Source: Diabrotica undecimpunctata
Lineage: Eukaryota; Arthropoda; Insecta; Coleoptera; Chrysomelidae
DNA length: 64,000 nt
Direction: 5' to 3'
Assembly: GCF_040954645.1 (NCBI RefSeq)
Contig: NC_092813.1
Location: 15,974,136-16,038,135, forward strand
Part shown: positions 32,914 through 43,278 of the stretch, piece by piece
Numbering within the stretch: position 1 is the stretch's first letter
Layout of the letters: every line of letters begins with the position of its first letter
Made by a program: the position numbers and the translations under genes
Notes under the pieces: model-generated
The model's input: only the letters and a program-made list of their open reading frames with translations
What the model was told of the DNA's origin: nothing
Databases searched by the model: none

Positions 32914-33429
32914 AGTAAAAGGGCTAGGACAGTTGTGGCTATTTTCCCATGTTAAATCCCATAAGAAATCGCTAAGGTCCATTCTGCTCGTTTTTGGCTC
33001 ATTTCGTGGTGGGGGTAAAACAGCTCATCGGATCGCGACGTATGAGGTATTGTTGGAACCGTACGCGCAACGGGTTTCGCGCAGCTATGGGTAACACTGT
33101 TTTGGCTACGGGGTGGTGGTGGTAGGGCGAAGAAGTGGCGAGTGGGGCCGTCGAGGGGTGCGGGGGGACGGGGGTACTCGAGGTGTCGTCGATACATGAA
33201 AATAGCGTTAATTCTTTTTCTTTTGTGAAAAATCGTCCAAACGTGAAAATAGCGTGAATTCTTCTTCTTTTCGTATCGTTCAAACTTGAAAATAGCGTCA
33301 ATTCTTTTAAAGTGTAACAGGAGTTGTTGGAAAAAGGCGGCGTTGGCTCGGCGGATCGCGATGTATGACATGTCAAACGAACGGGAAGGGGACGGGGAAC
33401 ACGTAGAGAGAAAAAACAAAGATGGCGGC

Positions 33430-34460
33430 ATAGTCAAAACGACACTATAACGTATCGCCGGGTCTATTGGTCCGATTGCAACGTATGAGGCGTCAAACGA
33501 AAGGTGAGAGAATAACGAATACATCAAAATTAAAACATGAAACAAAATCAATGCCAAAACGACACTATAACGTATCTCCGGGTCTATTGGTCCGATTGCA
33601 ACGTATAAGGCGTCAAATGAAAGAGGAAGGGGTAATAAATACATGGAGATACAAAACAACAACGTATGAGGTATCAAACGAATATAATGTACAGCAGCGG
33701 CTATCGCCGGAAATGAAAAGAATGGGAATGTACAACATCGTGACATGTGAGGTATCGTTGGAAAGGGGAGGAGGTAACGAATATGTTAAAGCAAAAAAAA
33801 ACAAAGATGGCGGCATTGCCAAAAGGATACTAAGCTTGTAGCGTCTAAACGGCTTAACGTATAACAATGTGTAAGGTATCGATGGAAAGGGGAGGGACAA
33901 ACGAATACTTTAACATGAAAATAAAGATGACGTCATTGCCAAAAGGACACTAAGCTTGTAAAGCCTAAACAGCTCAACGAACAACAACGTGCAAGGTATC
34001 AATAGAATTGGGAGGTGGTAACGAATATGTTAAGACAAAAAAGCAAAAGCAAAGACAATGCCAAAACAGCACTATATCGTTTTTGTGTTGTTATTAGTCA
34101 GATTACTACTTGTAACACGTTAAATAAAAGAGGGGGGGATATCCAATACTTTTACACAAAAACAAAGACAAGACATTGCCAAAAAGGCACTACACCATAT
34201 CTTCGTTTCTATTGGTCCGATCTTCGCGAATGAGGGCTCGTTGGAAAGAGGAGAAGATATCAAAATATGTTATCATAAAAACAAAGACAAAGACATTGTC
34301 AAAATGGCACTATATCGGATTTTTGTTGCTATTGATCGAATTTTAGCATAATAGACGTTGAAGGAATGGAGAGTAGTCACTGAGGCTAACAGAGAAACAA
34401 ACATGACAACACTGAAAACGACGCTAAATCATATCTTTGTTGCTATTGGACCTATTTAGA
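33430..34460 (+). repeat. ~120-bp tandem repeats, left arm
   Basis: About nine diverged units, marked by the recurring core GCCAAAACGACACTATAACG followed by TCTATTGGTCCGATT, at 33435, 33554, 33816, 33937, 34060, 34177, 34296 and 34410, spaced 114-123 bp (one double gap). Related inverted units lie at 51990-53480, a 240-bp version in the centre and a stray dimer at 56780-57045. Confidence 0.8.
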
Positions 34461-34869
34461 AGGGGATTCCACGAACATTACAGTTCATCGAAATAATCGA
34501 CCAATGGTGGTATAGGAACATCCACAAGTAAACGCCTGAATGGTGACATGTCAACGCCCAATGATGACATGTAAACGCCCCAAACCGTGGTGTTACGTAT
34601 TCTCGTATCACCAGGCCCTAACCAATACGTACCCTCATGCACCACACCCCAACATGTATCGACCACTGATGACATAGGAACGGTAAGTAAACACCTGAAT
34701 GGTAACATGTAAACGCCTCTCAAAACAATGAGAATGAAGTCATGACCAAAGAGATTCCACCCCGAGGCGCGCAGTCGAGTGGGATAAAAGTCGACCTGAT
34801 AGAGGTTACATGATTGAATAAAACTCAGTATGTATCAAGCCTTCTAAGAAGTAAGATGGATAAATCAAG

Positions 34870-35247
34870 TTGTTCAGAGGTCCGAACGCAGTCAGAAAAA
34901 TAAAACGCTTAAATTTAGATGATATACTTATTGATCAATGGATGACAAACACAGAAATTACCTGCTATATCTTTTATATCAGCGAAGAACCAGTACCGTT
35001 TGTTCTATTATCAAAATGCACCTTTGATCCACTCAGACAGCGTGATGTACCAAGAGTATTAGATTACGTATATACATTACCTCATCATCGAAAAAGAGGA
35101 TACACATGCAAACTTATAGAACATGTAAAGAAAAATAACCAATTCACAGCATTTTGCTCCAACAAAGAATCGGAACGGTTGTTTGGTAAATGTAAATTTG
35201 TTAATCATGGAATAACGAATTATACTGTAATGTTTAGATATCCATAA
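34870..35247 (+). CDS. GNAT-like acetyltransferase, left-arm copy
   Basis: A 125-codon frame that resembles the GCN5-related N-acetyltransferase fold. Residues 55-85 give LDYVYTLPHHRKRGYTCKLI, with the acetyl-CoA loop pattern R-x-x-G-x-(A/T) (RKRGYT) following a strand, and residues 95-115 give AFCSNKESERLFGKCKFVNHG, matching the last motif where an Asn precedes an (L/Y)-(F)-x-K-x-(G)F segment. Substrate unknown. An in-frame TAA lies a few codons before 34870 and the first in-frame ATG is internal (residue 27), so the N-terminus is unresolved: splicing, a frameshift from the ATG at 34857 or a non-AUG start are possible. The stop codon overlaps an AATAAA signal (35246-35252). The near-identical copy at 51206-51583 supports selection or recent duplication. 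Confidence 0.6.
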   Translation: MFRGPNAVRKIKRLNLDDILIDQWMTNTEITCYIFYISEEPVPFVLLSKCTFDPLRQRDVPRVLDYVYTLPHHRKRGYTCKLIEHVKKNNQFTAFCSNKESERLFGKCKFVNHGITNYTVMFRYP

Positions 35248-37004
35248 TAAAATCGAAATAAACATATAAACAACATATCGTGCTTTATTTCTTCCACACT
35301 TATTTCAGTCTACCACACTGTACTCTATAATAACGGAATAGGTAATAGAATATAGAAAAACGTGATATTCTCAAAGGACATACGATGGGTATATCGCATC
35401 AGAATGACTAGAAAGTAATTCACAGGTAACCTATCGATGTTTAGCAATTTTAAACTTCGGACAACAACATGTAACGTACCCTAACTGTAAACGAACTGTA
35501 ACAGATATCTAACGCGATCGAACATATAGCAGACGTATACCTGACACTATCTAACGCATAGGAGATGTATAGCAGACGCGTTCTAACTCATATCAGACGT
35601 ATAACAGTTGTATACTAGACTCAAGATAGGACAGAACAATCGCTAAAGAAAATCTGTCGGAAAAAAAAACGAAATTTGTCAGAGTAAGAAATGAAAGAAT
35701 AGTAAGAAATTATGTGCGTTAATCAGAGAATAACGAAGGACATCGCAACTACACTGGTATGGACACGTCCACAAAATGGGCGACAACAAAATAACAAAAA
35801 AGTATTATATTGGACACAACAGGAAAGACGGAAATGTAGGTCATCAGCTACTATACATAAATATATAAATCTCATCTAAGCAGTCATTATAAGTATCCTC
35901 CGAATAGTAACTACTATACACAACTCACAAATACGATTATTGGTATGCGATAACGTTTTATTGCATAATATATTTTATCTACAACAATTACTATTTTACA
36001 ACGATATTCAGATATAATCCAATTATAACGAGGACTAAAAACGAATTTACCATTCTTCCAGTATGTTCAAACAACTAGCGAATATTACTCGACATAGAAA
36101 TGAGTTGGATGATCACAAACCGACAAGGACCTAAACGTTCTCTACAAGCCACTTCTGAACGACCACTACTATACACAAATCTCCACTGAACGTACAATTC
36201 GACAAGAGTCTCCGCTGAACACTCACTAATACACACAGATCTCATCTGAACGTATAATTAGTCAAGAGTCTTATCTACATAGCCACTATTATACATAAAT
36301 CTCCAAGATGACTATTTTTCGATTTGATGCATATTATATTTTATCTACATAATTACCATTTTACAATGATATTCAGATATAATCCAATTATGACGAAGAC
36401 TAACCAACGAATGATTACCATCCATAAATTATGTTCAAATAAACTAACGTGCCGAAAGACCATTACAATATATCTTCGTTGTTATTTATCCGATTTTGAC
36501 GTACAAGGCGTCAAATGAAAGGTGAAAGGAAAGCGTAAATATGTGCATACTATAGTTTATCTACGACGAGCAAGTAATTTATTGTTTTAAAGTGGATAAT
36601 GAACATATTGCGCTCTGTAAGAATATATGTTGGTCATAGACGGTTCTTCGATAGCCATCAGGCAACAATTTCCCCTGATCATGTTTATAAAACGTACGGA
36701 ATGCACTGTATATACCTTACCCTAGTTGACAGCGCACTTTGCAGGTCCCGTCTCACGATCAACTAATAGGTTTAAGTACAACTCCCTTCGTGAAGGTACA
36801 CAAGCGTGAATCCGTGCAGAAAAATGTCGACCATCCTTTTTATACTCCGGAAAGGACCATCAAATATTCAACGTTAAAATATTTCAGGTGTATTAACAAA
36901 GAAAAATTAAATTAAATACATTTTTAGAGTATATATAATTATAGAGTATATATAGTTTTAGAGTATATACTTTGGATGTGAAAATTGAAAGTAAATATAT
37001 TATG
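35248..37004. other. Left-arm non-coding region
   Basis: No convincing gene. A ~100-bp segment with TTCAGATATAATCCAATTAT is present twice (35970-36060 and 36330-36430). Repeats of an ACTACTATACACAAATCTCC type occur at 35900-36300. The block 36600-36850 (ending near CTTTTTATACTCC) is well conserved in the other arm at 49960-50230. It contains the short palindrome CCTTCGTGAAGG at 36788-36799. Confidence 0.5.
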
Positions 37005-37566
37005 TTAGATAAAAGAAAAACTCAGCCATCGAGTAAAGATATGACTACCACAATACGCTACGGTAACTCTAAGACAGAAATGATGTACATGAAATGATAG
37101 AAAAACATGTATAAAATATCTGATATAGAACCATGTAAGACAGAAAGCATGGACAATAATGATGGAAAATGTATAAAATATCCGACATAGAAACACATAA
37201 AAAATAAACGCTGTACATAAAATGATAGAAAATGTGTGAAATATCTGAAATACAAACACGTAAGGCAGAAAGCATGGACAATAATAATAAAAAATGTATA
37301 AAATATCTGACATAGAAACATGTAAGACAGAAAAGCTGTACATAAAATGATGGAAAATGTATAAAATATCTGACGTATAAACACGTAAGAAAGAAATGCT
37401 GTACATAAAAATGTATGAAATACCTGACATAGAAACACATAAGGCAGAAAGCATGGACAATAATGAATGAAAATGTATAAAATATATGACATAGAAATAC
37501 GAGAGGCAGAAAGCATGAATAATAATGATAGAAAATGTATAAAATTGCATGTTTTAAATAATACAT
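37005..37566 (-). repeat. ~61-bp minisatellite, left arm, open in three frames
   Basis: About eight units with the core GTATAAAATATCTGACATAG spaced close to 61 bp. On the minus strand the array is open in all three frames (165, 152 and 181 codons), each giving a Phe/Tyr/Ile/Cys-rich repetitive peptide. Because 61 is not divisible by three, one frame passes through all three registers of the unit. Inverted counterpart at 49258-49819. Whether any frame is translated is unknown; see the promoter at 37941-37975. Confidence 0.7.
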
Positions 37567-37940
37567 AAATTAATAAACAATATGAAAAAACCTGGAAAAA
37601 AATAATGGATAACAGATTTGGTATAAAACCAAAATTTTAAAATATTTTTTGTATGTCTCTATTTTTTTTAATCAACAATTACTTTATTATTTGTGAAATG
37701 CACTGTTCCATTTTAAAAACGAGAAAATTAAACAACATATTTACAAATAATATTGCATGTTTTAAATAATGCAGAAATAAATTACATACATAATGACAAA
37801 CTTAGAATGATGGTGTATAAAATTAAATACAAGCCCTCTAAAATATATAAAATAGTACATACTTTGTTTAAATTGTTTTACTTGTAGCACAAATTTTTTG
37901 TAACACAAAACGAACACGTTATTACAAAGGTGAACTGCAG

Positions 37941-37975
37941 ACTGAGTATAACAGAATGGATTCGTTCATTAAATA
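37941..37975 (-). promoter_or_regulatory. TATA/initiator promoter, left-arm copy
   Basis: On the minus strand TATTTAA (37969-37975) lies 32 bp before the A of TCAGT (37941-37945), the spacing of an arthropod TATA-initiator core promoter. It would start RNA 393 nt before the ATG at 37550 of the minisatellite frame. The CRE-like TTACGTCAT of the other copies is mutated here to TTACCTCAT. Confidence 0.55.
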
Positions 37976-38441
37976 GGCAGGCTGGTATGAGGTAACTCGA
38001 CTGGAAATTATCGAGAATTGCAAGCTAAAGCTTGTTTACACGTGCACCGGATATTCTCGACTGTGAAAACGCTGAATCGTGAGAGAATGTTAAAAAGGAA
38101 TGTAATAATATCCGCTAAAGTTCTCGTTAGCAGTATTTCGCATCATATTACGTCCAGCCGTATATGTATACCTATATGACTAACAAGCTGATTCTTGAAA
38201 AAAATTGTTGCACGTGTTTCCAACGACCGTGTGAGAAATGTTAAAAGGAAATGCACATCCGCTGGTTGGAATATTTATAAAGATTTATAAGTTTAATTAT
38301 ATAATATACGAAGTTACTCGCAAATTACTAGTAATATATAAATTGAAAAATCAACGAATTTTTGGTATTAGACTATTCGTTGTGGATAAAATATATACGA
38401 GGTTGATTAAAAGTTACTCGTAAAATATAAATTGAGAAAAT

Positions 38442-38902
38442 TTAAAAGTTCTTAGAAACACGTAAAAAAGAAATGTTGTATATAAAATGATAGAAAATGT
38501 ATAAAATATCTAACATAGAAACACGTAAGAAAGAAATGCTGTACATAAAAATGTATGAAATATCTGACATAGAAACACGTAAGAGAGAAAGCATGGACAA
38601 TAATGATGGAAAATGTATAAAATATCGAATAAAAATTGAGAAGTACTGGAAAGGATGATAAAAAATGTATAAAATATCTAACATAGAAACACGTAAGAAT
38701 GAAAGCATGGACAATAATAATGTAAAATGTAAAAAATATCTGACATAGGAACACGTAAGAAAGAAATGCTGTACATAAAATGACAGAAAATGTGTAAAAT
38801 ATCTGACATACAATCACGTAGGGCAGAATGCATGGACAATAATGATAGAAAATATATAAAATATAACTGCTGTACATAAGATGATATGCTTCGCGGCACC
38901 AC
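38442..38902 (-). repeat. ~61-bp minisatellite, second left-arm block
   Basis: About seven units of the same minisatellite as at 37005-37566, open in several minus-strand frames (up to 141 codons). Its inverted partner is 41795-42240. The palindrome ends inside this block at about 38886. Confidence 0.7.
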
Positions 38903-38959
38903 CTAACCTAATAAATTAACCATCGCTCAACCATCGCTAACTTTACTCCAGAGACGAAA

Positions 38960-39245
38960 TGACGCTTTACTCCTATGTTATCCATATGTAAGGTGTGACG
39001 TGTTGACTTTAAAACGTGACGTTTTTGACGTGATTTGTGAAGTTTTGACGTGACGCGTGATGTCTTCACGTAAAAATGTGGCGTTTATACATGATATGTG
39101 GCGGGTGACATTTTGATGTTAAAACGTGACGTTTGGACGCAAAAGTGACGTTTTGACGTGACGCGTGACACGAGTTAACCTAATAAATTACCTATCGAAA
39201 CTCTGTCTAAGTTTAATTACGTTGACATTTGTAGGGGGCGTGACG
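38960..39245. promoter_or_regulatory. Cluster of CRE-like TGACGT motifs
   Basis: At least seven TGACGT hexamers lie in about 250 bp. The longer string GTTTTGACGTGACGCGTGA occurs twice (about 39042-39060 and 39149-39167). TGACGT is the half-site bound by CREB/ATF-type bZIP factors. The density suggests an enhancer or replication-associated repeat; function is inferred. Confidence 0.5.
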
Positions 39246-39247
39246 TG

Positions 39248-39397
39248 GTAAAAGCGATGAAAAACTGTCGCTTTTCATCGTTTTACGTACTTGTTGATCC
39301 CATATAGAGACATGTAAAATCATTGATAAATAGAAATTTTTTAAAAATGTTAAAAAACCATGTAAAAGATGAAAAGTGATCGCTTTTCATCGCTTTT
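39248..39397. repeat. Two related imperfect palindromes
   Basis: Palindrome 1 (39248-39286) has arms GTAAAAGCGATGAAAA and TTTTCATCGTTTTAC around a short centre. Palindrome 2 (39362-39397) has arms AAAAGATGAAAAG and CTTTTCATCGCTTTT. Both share the GATGAAAA/TTTTCATC core. They resemble the ~30-bp palindromes of baculovirus homologous regions in form, although not in any sequence I can confirm. Confidence 0.6.
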
Positions 39398-39420
39398 TCA
39401 ACGCTTAATTATCACTTTAT

Positions 39421-40560
39421 TTTATACTCAGTCATAGGTCTTCTTCGACTCAATAAATTAAAATTTTTCTTATAGGATAAATCTATTACCATCATTAGTA
39501 GCCTATTATATAACGTATTTCACTATAATTTTATTATTATTAAAAATGGTGTATCGGGCCCTTTTATTAGTGGTCATGTTTTGTTTTTCTATCATAATAT
39601 ATTTGTTAGCTCTTCCCCTTTCATTTGATGTGTCACATGTTAGGTTTCGACTGGATGTTTGTTTTAGTGTGTCAGACGCCTTCTTTAGGTCAATAAATGT
39701 AAGTTGATATTATACTGTGTCTATTATCGTCCATAGCATCATATTGTATGACGTATGTCACTATAAGTTCATTAATAGCAAAGATAGTGTATAGAGCCTT
39801 TTTAGTGTTCAATATGTTTTGTTTTTCTATCTTAGTATATTCGTTAAATCTTCCCCTTTCATTTAATGTGTCATATGTTAGGATTCGACTGGCTGTTTGT
39901 TTTTTACTGCATCAGACGCCTTCCTTAGGTCAATAAATACAAATTTACTTTATAGTGTTTCTATTATCGTACATAGTATCATATGATGTCACATATGTCA
40001 CTATACTGTCATTAATATCAAAGATAGTGTATAGTGCCTTTTTTAGTATTCATTATGTTTTGTTTATCTATCTTAGCATATTCGTTAAATTTTCCTCTTT
40101 CATTTGATGTGTCACATGTTAGGATTCGACTGGTTCTTTGTTTTTTCTGTGTCAGACGCCTTCTTTAGGTCAATAAATACCAATTTACCTTATAGTGTGT
40201 CTATTGCCGTCCATTGTATTATATGATGTCACATATGTCGCTATACTTTCATGAATAATCAATATAGTATGTAGCGCTCTTTTAGCAGTCTCCATATCTA
40301 TTTTTATATCTCAACATATTCATAATATCATCGTACTTTCCTTGGATGTGTCGTATGTATGGATTCGGTGGTTTGTTTATTTAATGCTTAGTCTGAGGCC
40401 TTCTTTATATCAATAAATTAACATGTATATTACAGCATATATAATAATATTAGTGTCATATATCTCGTATGTTACTATATATTCATTAATAACGCTAAAA
40501 TTAGTTTTACTTCATAATTTTTAATTACCCCCGGTATAATTACTAATAAAAGTTTTCATA
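39421..40560 (+). repeat. 240-bp tandem repeat, 4-5 units
   Basis: The landmark GACGCCTTCTTTAGGTCAATAAAT recurs at 39435, 39675, 39915, 40155 and 40395, exactly every 240 bp. A second landmark, CCTTTCATTTGATGTGTCA, sits between. The unit appears to be a diverged dimer of the ~120-bp repeat of the arms, because the TTTCATTTGA-GYC segment also occurs there. Confidence 0.85.
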
Positions 40561-40616
40561 TATCATAATAATTCCTTGAAATATTATATTATAAAGAAAA
40601 TCTGTTGTTTGCTATC

Positions 40617-40756
40617 TGACGTCACCGGATGTAATTGAATTCCAATCACTATTTTCGTTCTCACATCTTCGGCTTGCAATTCTCGGTAATTTCCAGTCGA
40701 GTTACGTCATGCCAGCCTGCCTATTTAATGAACGAATACATTTTTATACTTGCAGT
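40617..40756 (+). promoter_or_regulatory. TATA/initiator promoter with CRE sites, central copy
   Basis: A perfect CRE palindrome TGACGTCA lies at 40618-40625 and a CRE-like TTACGTCAT at 40702-40710. TATTTAA at 40722-40728 precedes the A of GCAGT (40752-40756) by 32 bp, the correct arthropod spacing. Transcription would run rightward toward the minisatellite frame at 41518-42261. The block is about 85-90% identical to the right-arm copy. Confidence 0.55.
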
Positions 40757-40909
40757 GTGCAGTTAACCTTTGTGATAGCGTGTTCGTTTGGTGTTTGTGC
40801 TACAAATAAAAATTAAAAAGTGGATACTATTTTATATATTTTAGAGGGCTCGCATTTGATTTTTTACACCATCATTCTAAGTTTGTCATATTGTTAATTT
40901 ATTTCAGCA

Positions 40910-41089
40910 TTATTTAAAACATGCAATATTATTTGTCAATATGTTTAATTTTCTCGTATTACGTTTAAAATTCTCACTCTTTTGCTGAATAATATTTTTG
41001 TACACACCATATTTTGTTAAAAATATTGTTGTTAAGTGTTCCCGCAGGTATTCTATTAGAACATGTTCTTCGTATTTACAATAGGCCAT
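40910..41089 (-). CDS. Hypothetical 59-residue protein in the palindrome centre
   Basis: No family recognised. The frame starts at ATG 41089 and encodes a mostly charged peptide (MAYCKYEEHVLIEYLREHL at the N-terminus, basic in the second half). A minus-strand TATAGTA (around 41125-41131) lies 32 bp before the A of TCAGT (41097-41101), so a core promoter sits about 10 nt ahead of the ATG. That coincidence is the main argument for a real gene. Its 3' end overlaps the promoter-like repeat block. Confidence 0.35.
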   Translation of the reverse strand: MAYCKYEEHVLIEYLREHLTTIFLTKYGVYKNIIQQKSENFKRNTRKLNILTNNIACFK

Positions 41090-41164
41090 TTCAACAACTG
41101 AGTTATAAACAAACAAAAAACAAATACTATAAACATTACTTTTATTTATATCCTAGCATCTGTA

Positions 41165-41365
41165 TTACAGCAAAAACCATTTTTTTTTGTCGTATTTGAA
41201 CTCTAGAGTACCATTACAATATGCCGACGTCGATTTACTTTTACACACTCCTGTTTTCATCGTAACACCATCCGAGTAGACCTTCGCCTGTTGGTAATAT
41301 TCAGTGTTAGCGATGTTTGTGATGGGGATAATAAAGATTTTGTTGTTGTTTACATCTATGCTCAT
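41165..41365 (-). CDS. Hypothetical 66-residue protein in the palindrome centre
   Basis: No family recognised. Starting at ATG 41365 it encodes MSIDVNNNKIFIIPITNIAN, then a soluble, Lys/Tyr/Ser-rich peptide with two cysteines. It lies 75 bp upstream of the other small minus-strand frame. It is single-copy within the element and could equally be a chance open frame. Confidence 0.3.
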   Translation of the reverse strand: MSIDVNNNKIFIIPITNIANTEYYQQAKVYSDGVTMKTGVCKSKSTSAYCNGTLEFKYDKKKWFLL

Positions 41366-41489
41366 TGTTGGCAATTGAATAATATGTTAGACCCTGCTGG
41401 TTTCGACATATAATTATTCTCTATTCAGCAAATTTTACATGTAAATCGTTCATTATTACCCATGCTTTCTGCCTTAAGTGTTTCTATGC

Positions 41490-42261
41490 CATATATTTTA
41501 GACATTTTCTTTCTTACATGTTCCTATGTCAGATATTTGATACATTTTACATCATTATTGTCCATGCTTTCATTCTCACGTGTTTCTATGTCAGATATTT
41601 TATACATTTTTCTATCATTTTATGTATAGCTTTTCTGTCTTACATGTTTCTACGTCAGATATTTTATACATTTTCCAACAATATTGTCCATGCTTTCTGC
41701 CTTACGTGTTTTTATGTCAGATATTTGATATATTTTTTTTTATCATTATTTCCCATGCTTTCTGCCTTACGTGTTTCTATGTCAGATTTTTTCTATCATT
41801 TTATGTACAGCAGTTATATTTTATATATTTTCTATCATTATTGTCCATGCATTCTGCCCTACGTGATTTTATGTCAGATATTTTACACATTTTCTGTCAT
41901 TTTATGTACAGCATTTCTTTCTTACGTGTTCCTATGTCAGATATTTTTTACATTTTACATCATTATTGTCCATGCTTTCATTCTTACGTGTTTCTATGTT
42001 AGATATTTTATACATTTTTTATCATCCTTTCCAGTACTTCTCAATTTTTATTCGATATTTTATACATTTTCCATCATGATTGTCCATGCTTTCTGTCTTA
42101 CGTGTTTCTATGTCAGATATTTCATACATTTTTATGTACAGCATTTCTTTTTTACGTGTTTCTATGTTAGATGTTTTATACATTTTCTATCATTTTATGT
42201 ACATTTTTTTTTCGTGTTTCTAAGAACTTTTAAATTTTCTCAATTTATATTTTACGAGTAA
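41490..42261 (+). repeat. ~61-bp minisatellite, right-arm block, with a 247-codon frame
   Basis: About twelve units of the minisatellite, some partial. A plus-strand frame of 247 codons (41518-42261) and one of 140 codons in another register span it. The right part (from 41795) pairs with 38442-38886; the left part has no partner, so units were added on this side. Confidence 0.65.
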
Positions 42262-42679
42262 CTTTTAATCAACCTCGTATATATTTCATCCACAACAAAT
42301 AGTCTAAAACCAAAAATTCGTTGATTTTCCAATTTATATATTACTAGTAATTTGCGAGTAACTTCGTATATTATATAATTAAACTTATAAATCTTTATAA
42401 ATATTCCAACCAGCGGATGTGCATTTCCTTTTAACATTTCTCACACGGTCGTTGGAAACACGTGCAACAATTTTTTTCAAGAATCAGCTTGTTAGTCATA
42501 TAGGTATACATATACGGCTGGACGTAATATGATGCGAAATACTGCTAACGAGAACTTTAGCGGATATTATTACATTCCTTTTTAACATTCTCTCACGATT
42601 CAGCGTTTTCACAGTCGAGAATATCCGGTGCACGTGTAAACAAGCTTCAGCTTGCAATTCTCGATAATTTCCAGTCGAG

Positions 42680-42734
42680 TTACGTCATACCAGCCTACCT
42701 ATTTAATGAACGAATCCATTCTGTTATACTCAGT
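42680..42734 (+). promoter_or_regulatory. TATA/initiator promoter, right-arm copy
   Basis: CRE-like TTACGTCAT (42680-42688), TATTTAA (42700-42706) and TCAGT (42730-42734), with 32 bp from the start of the TATA box to the initiator A. Without the Gypsy insertion the start site would be about 390 nt before the minisatellite frame beginning at 49274, mirroring the left arm. Confidence 0.55.
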
Positions 42735-42938
42735 CTGCAGTTCACCTTTCTAATAACGTGTTCGTTTTGTGTTACAAAAAATTTGTGCTACAAGTAAAAC
42801 AATTTAAACAAAGTATGTACTATTTTATATATTTTAGAGGGCTTGTATTTGATTTTATACACCATCATTCTAAGTTTGTCATTATGTATAAAATTTATTT
42901 CTGCATTATTTAAAACGTGCAATATTATTTGTAAATAT

Positions 42939-43278
42939 TGTTGTGAATTTATTAAAAGGTTCAATATTTATAACACTTATGGATTTAATTTTTTTTTTAT
43001 TTATATTAACTTATCTGACAATAATTTATATATATCCGTACGTAACAATTAAATTCGCGAGCGCGTCTTCAGAATTAACTGTCTGCTTCAATGAAAAATC
43101 CATTATTATATATGAAGCCACAACTGGCCTAGAATTCTCTGATTTATACTAGAAGTTCATCGTCTGACCGGTTTTCTATTCTGCCAGCAGGTAGGATCAC
43201 CTCGTATAATCTACAACATATTAGAATTAGTCATCATATATTTACAGTTATTTTTAGGCCAGGATATTTATCGTAACA
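42939..43278 (-). repeat. 3' LTR of the macrodomain Gypsy element
   Basis: 340 bp, starting TGTTGTGAATTTATT and ending ATTTATCGTAACA on the plus strand. It matches 48746-49083 with few substitutions and two small length differences. The element's coding frame ends just inside it (stop at 43268-43270). Confidence 0.95.

Larger units (their letters stand above)
32914..38886 (+). repeat. Left arm of the palindrome
   Basis: Order from the outside: terminal block with G-rich segment (32914-33400), ~120-bp tandem repeats (33430-34460), spacer, GNAT-like ORF (34870-35247), non-coding DNA with an internal ~100-bp duplication (35970-36060 and 36340-36430), a conserved block at 36600-36850, minisatellite (37020-37560), the promoter-like block (37745-38030), and a second minisatellite block (38450-38886). 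Inverse matches are found at corresponding places in the right arm. Confidence 0.85.
38887..41480. other. Unpaired centre of the palindromic element
   Basis: This stretch has no inverted partner. From left to right it holds a cluster of TGACGT motifs (38996-39245), two imperfect palindromes (39248-39286 and 39362-39397), a 240-bp tandem repeat (39421-40560), a third copy of the promoter-like block (40640-40970) and two short minus-strand frames. Confidence 0.7.

Noticed and set aside
32952..33841. Long frames (264 and 124 codons) in the outer left arm, and their partners at 53335-53881
   Set aside because: They run through the 120-bp tandem repeats and GC-rich terminal block on both strands; the predicted peptides are repetitive and differ between arms by repeat number, so they look like by-products of the repeats.
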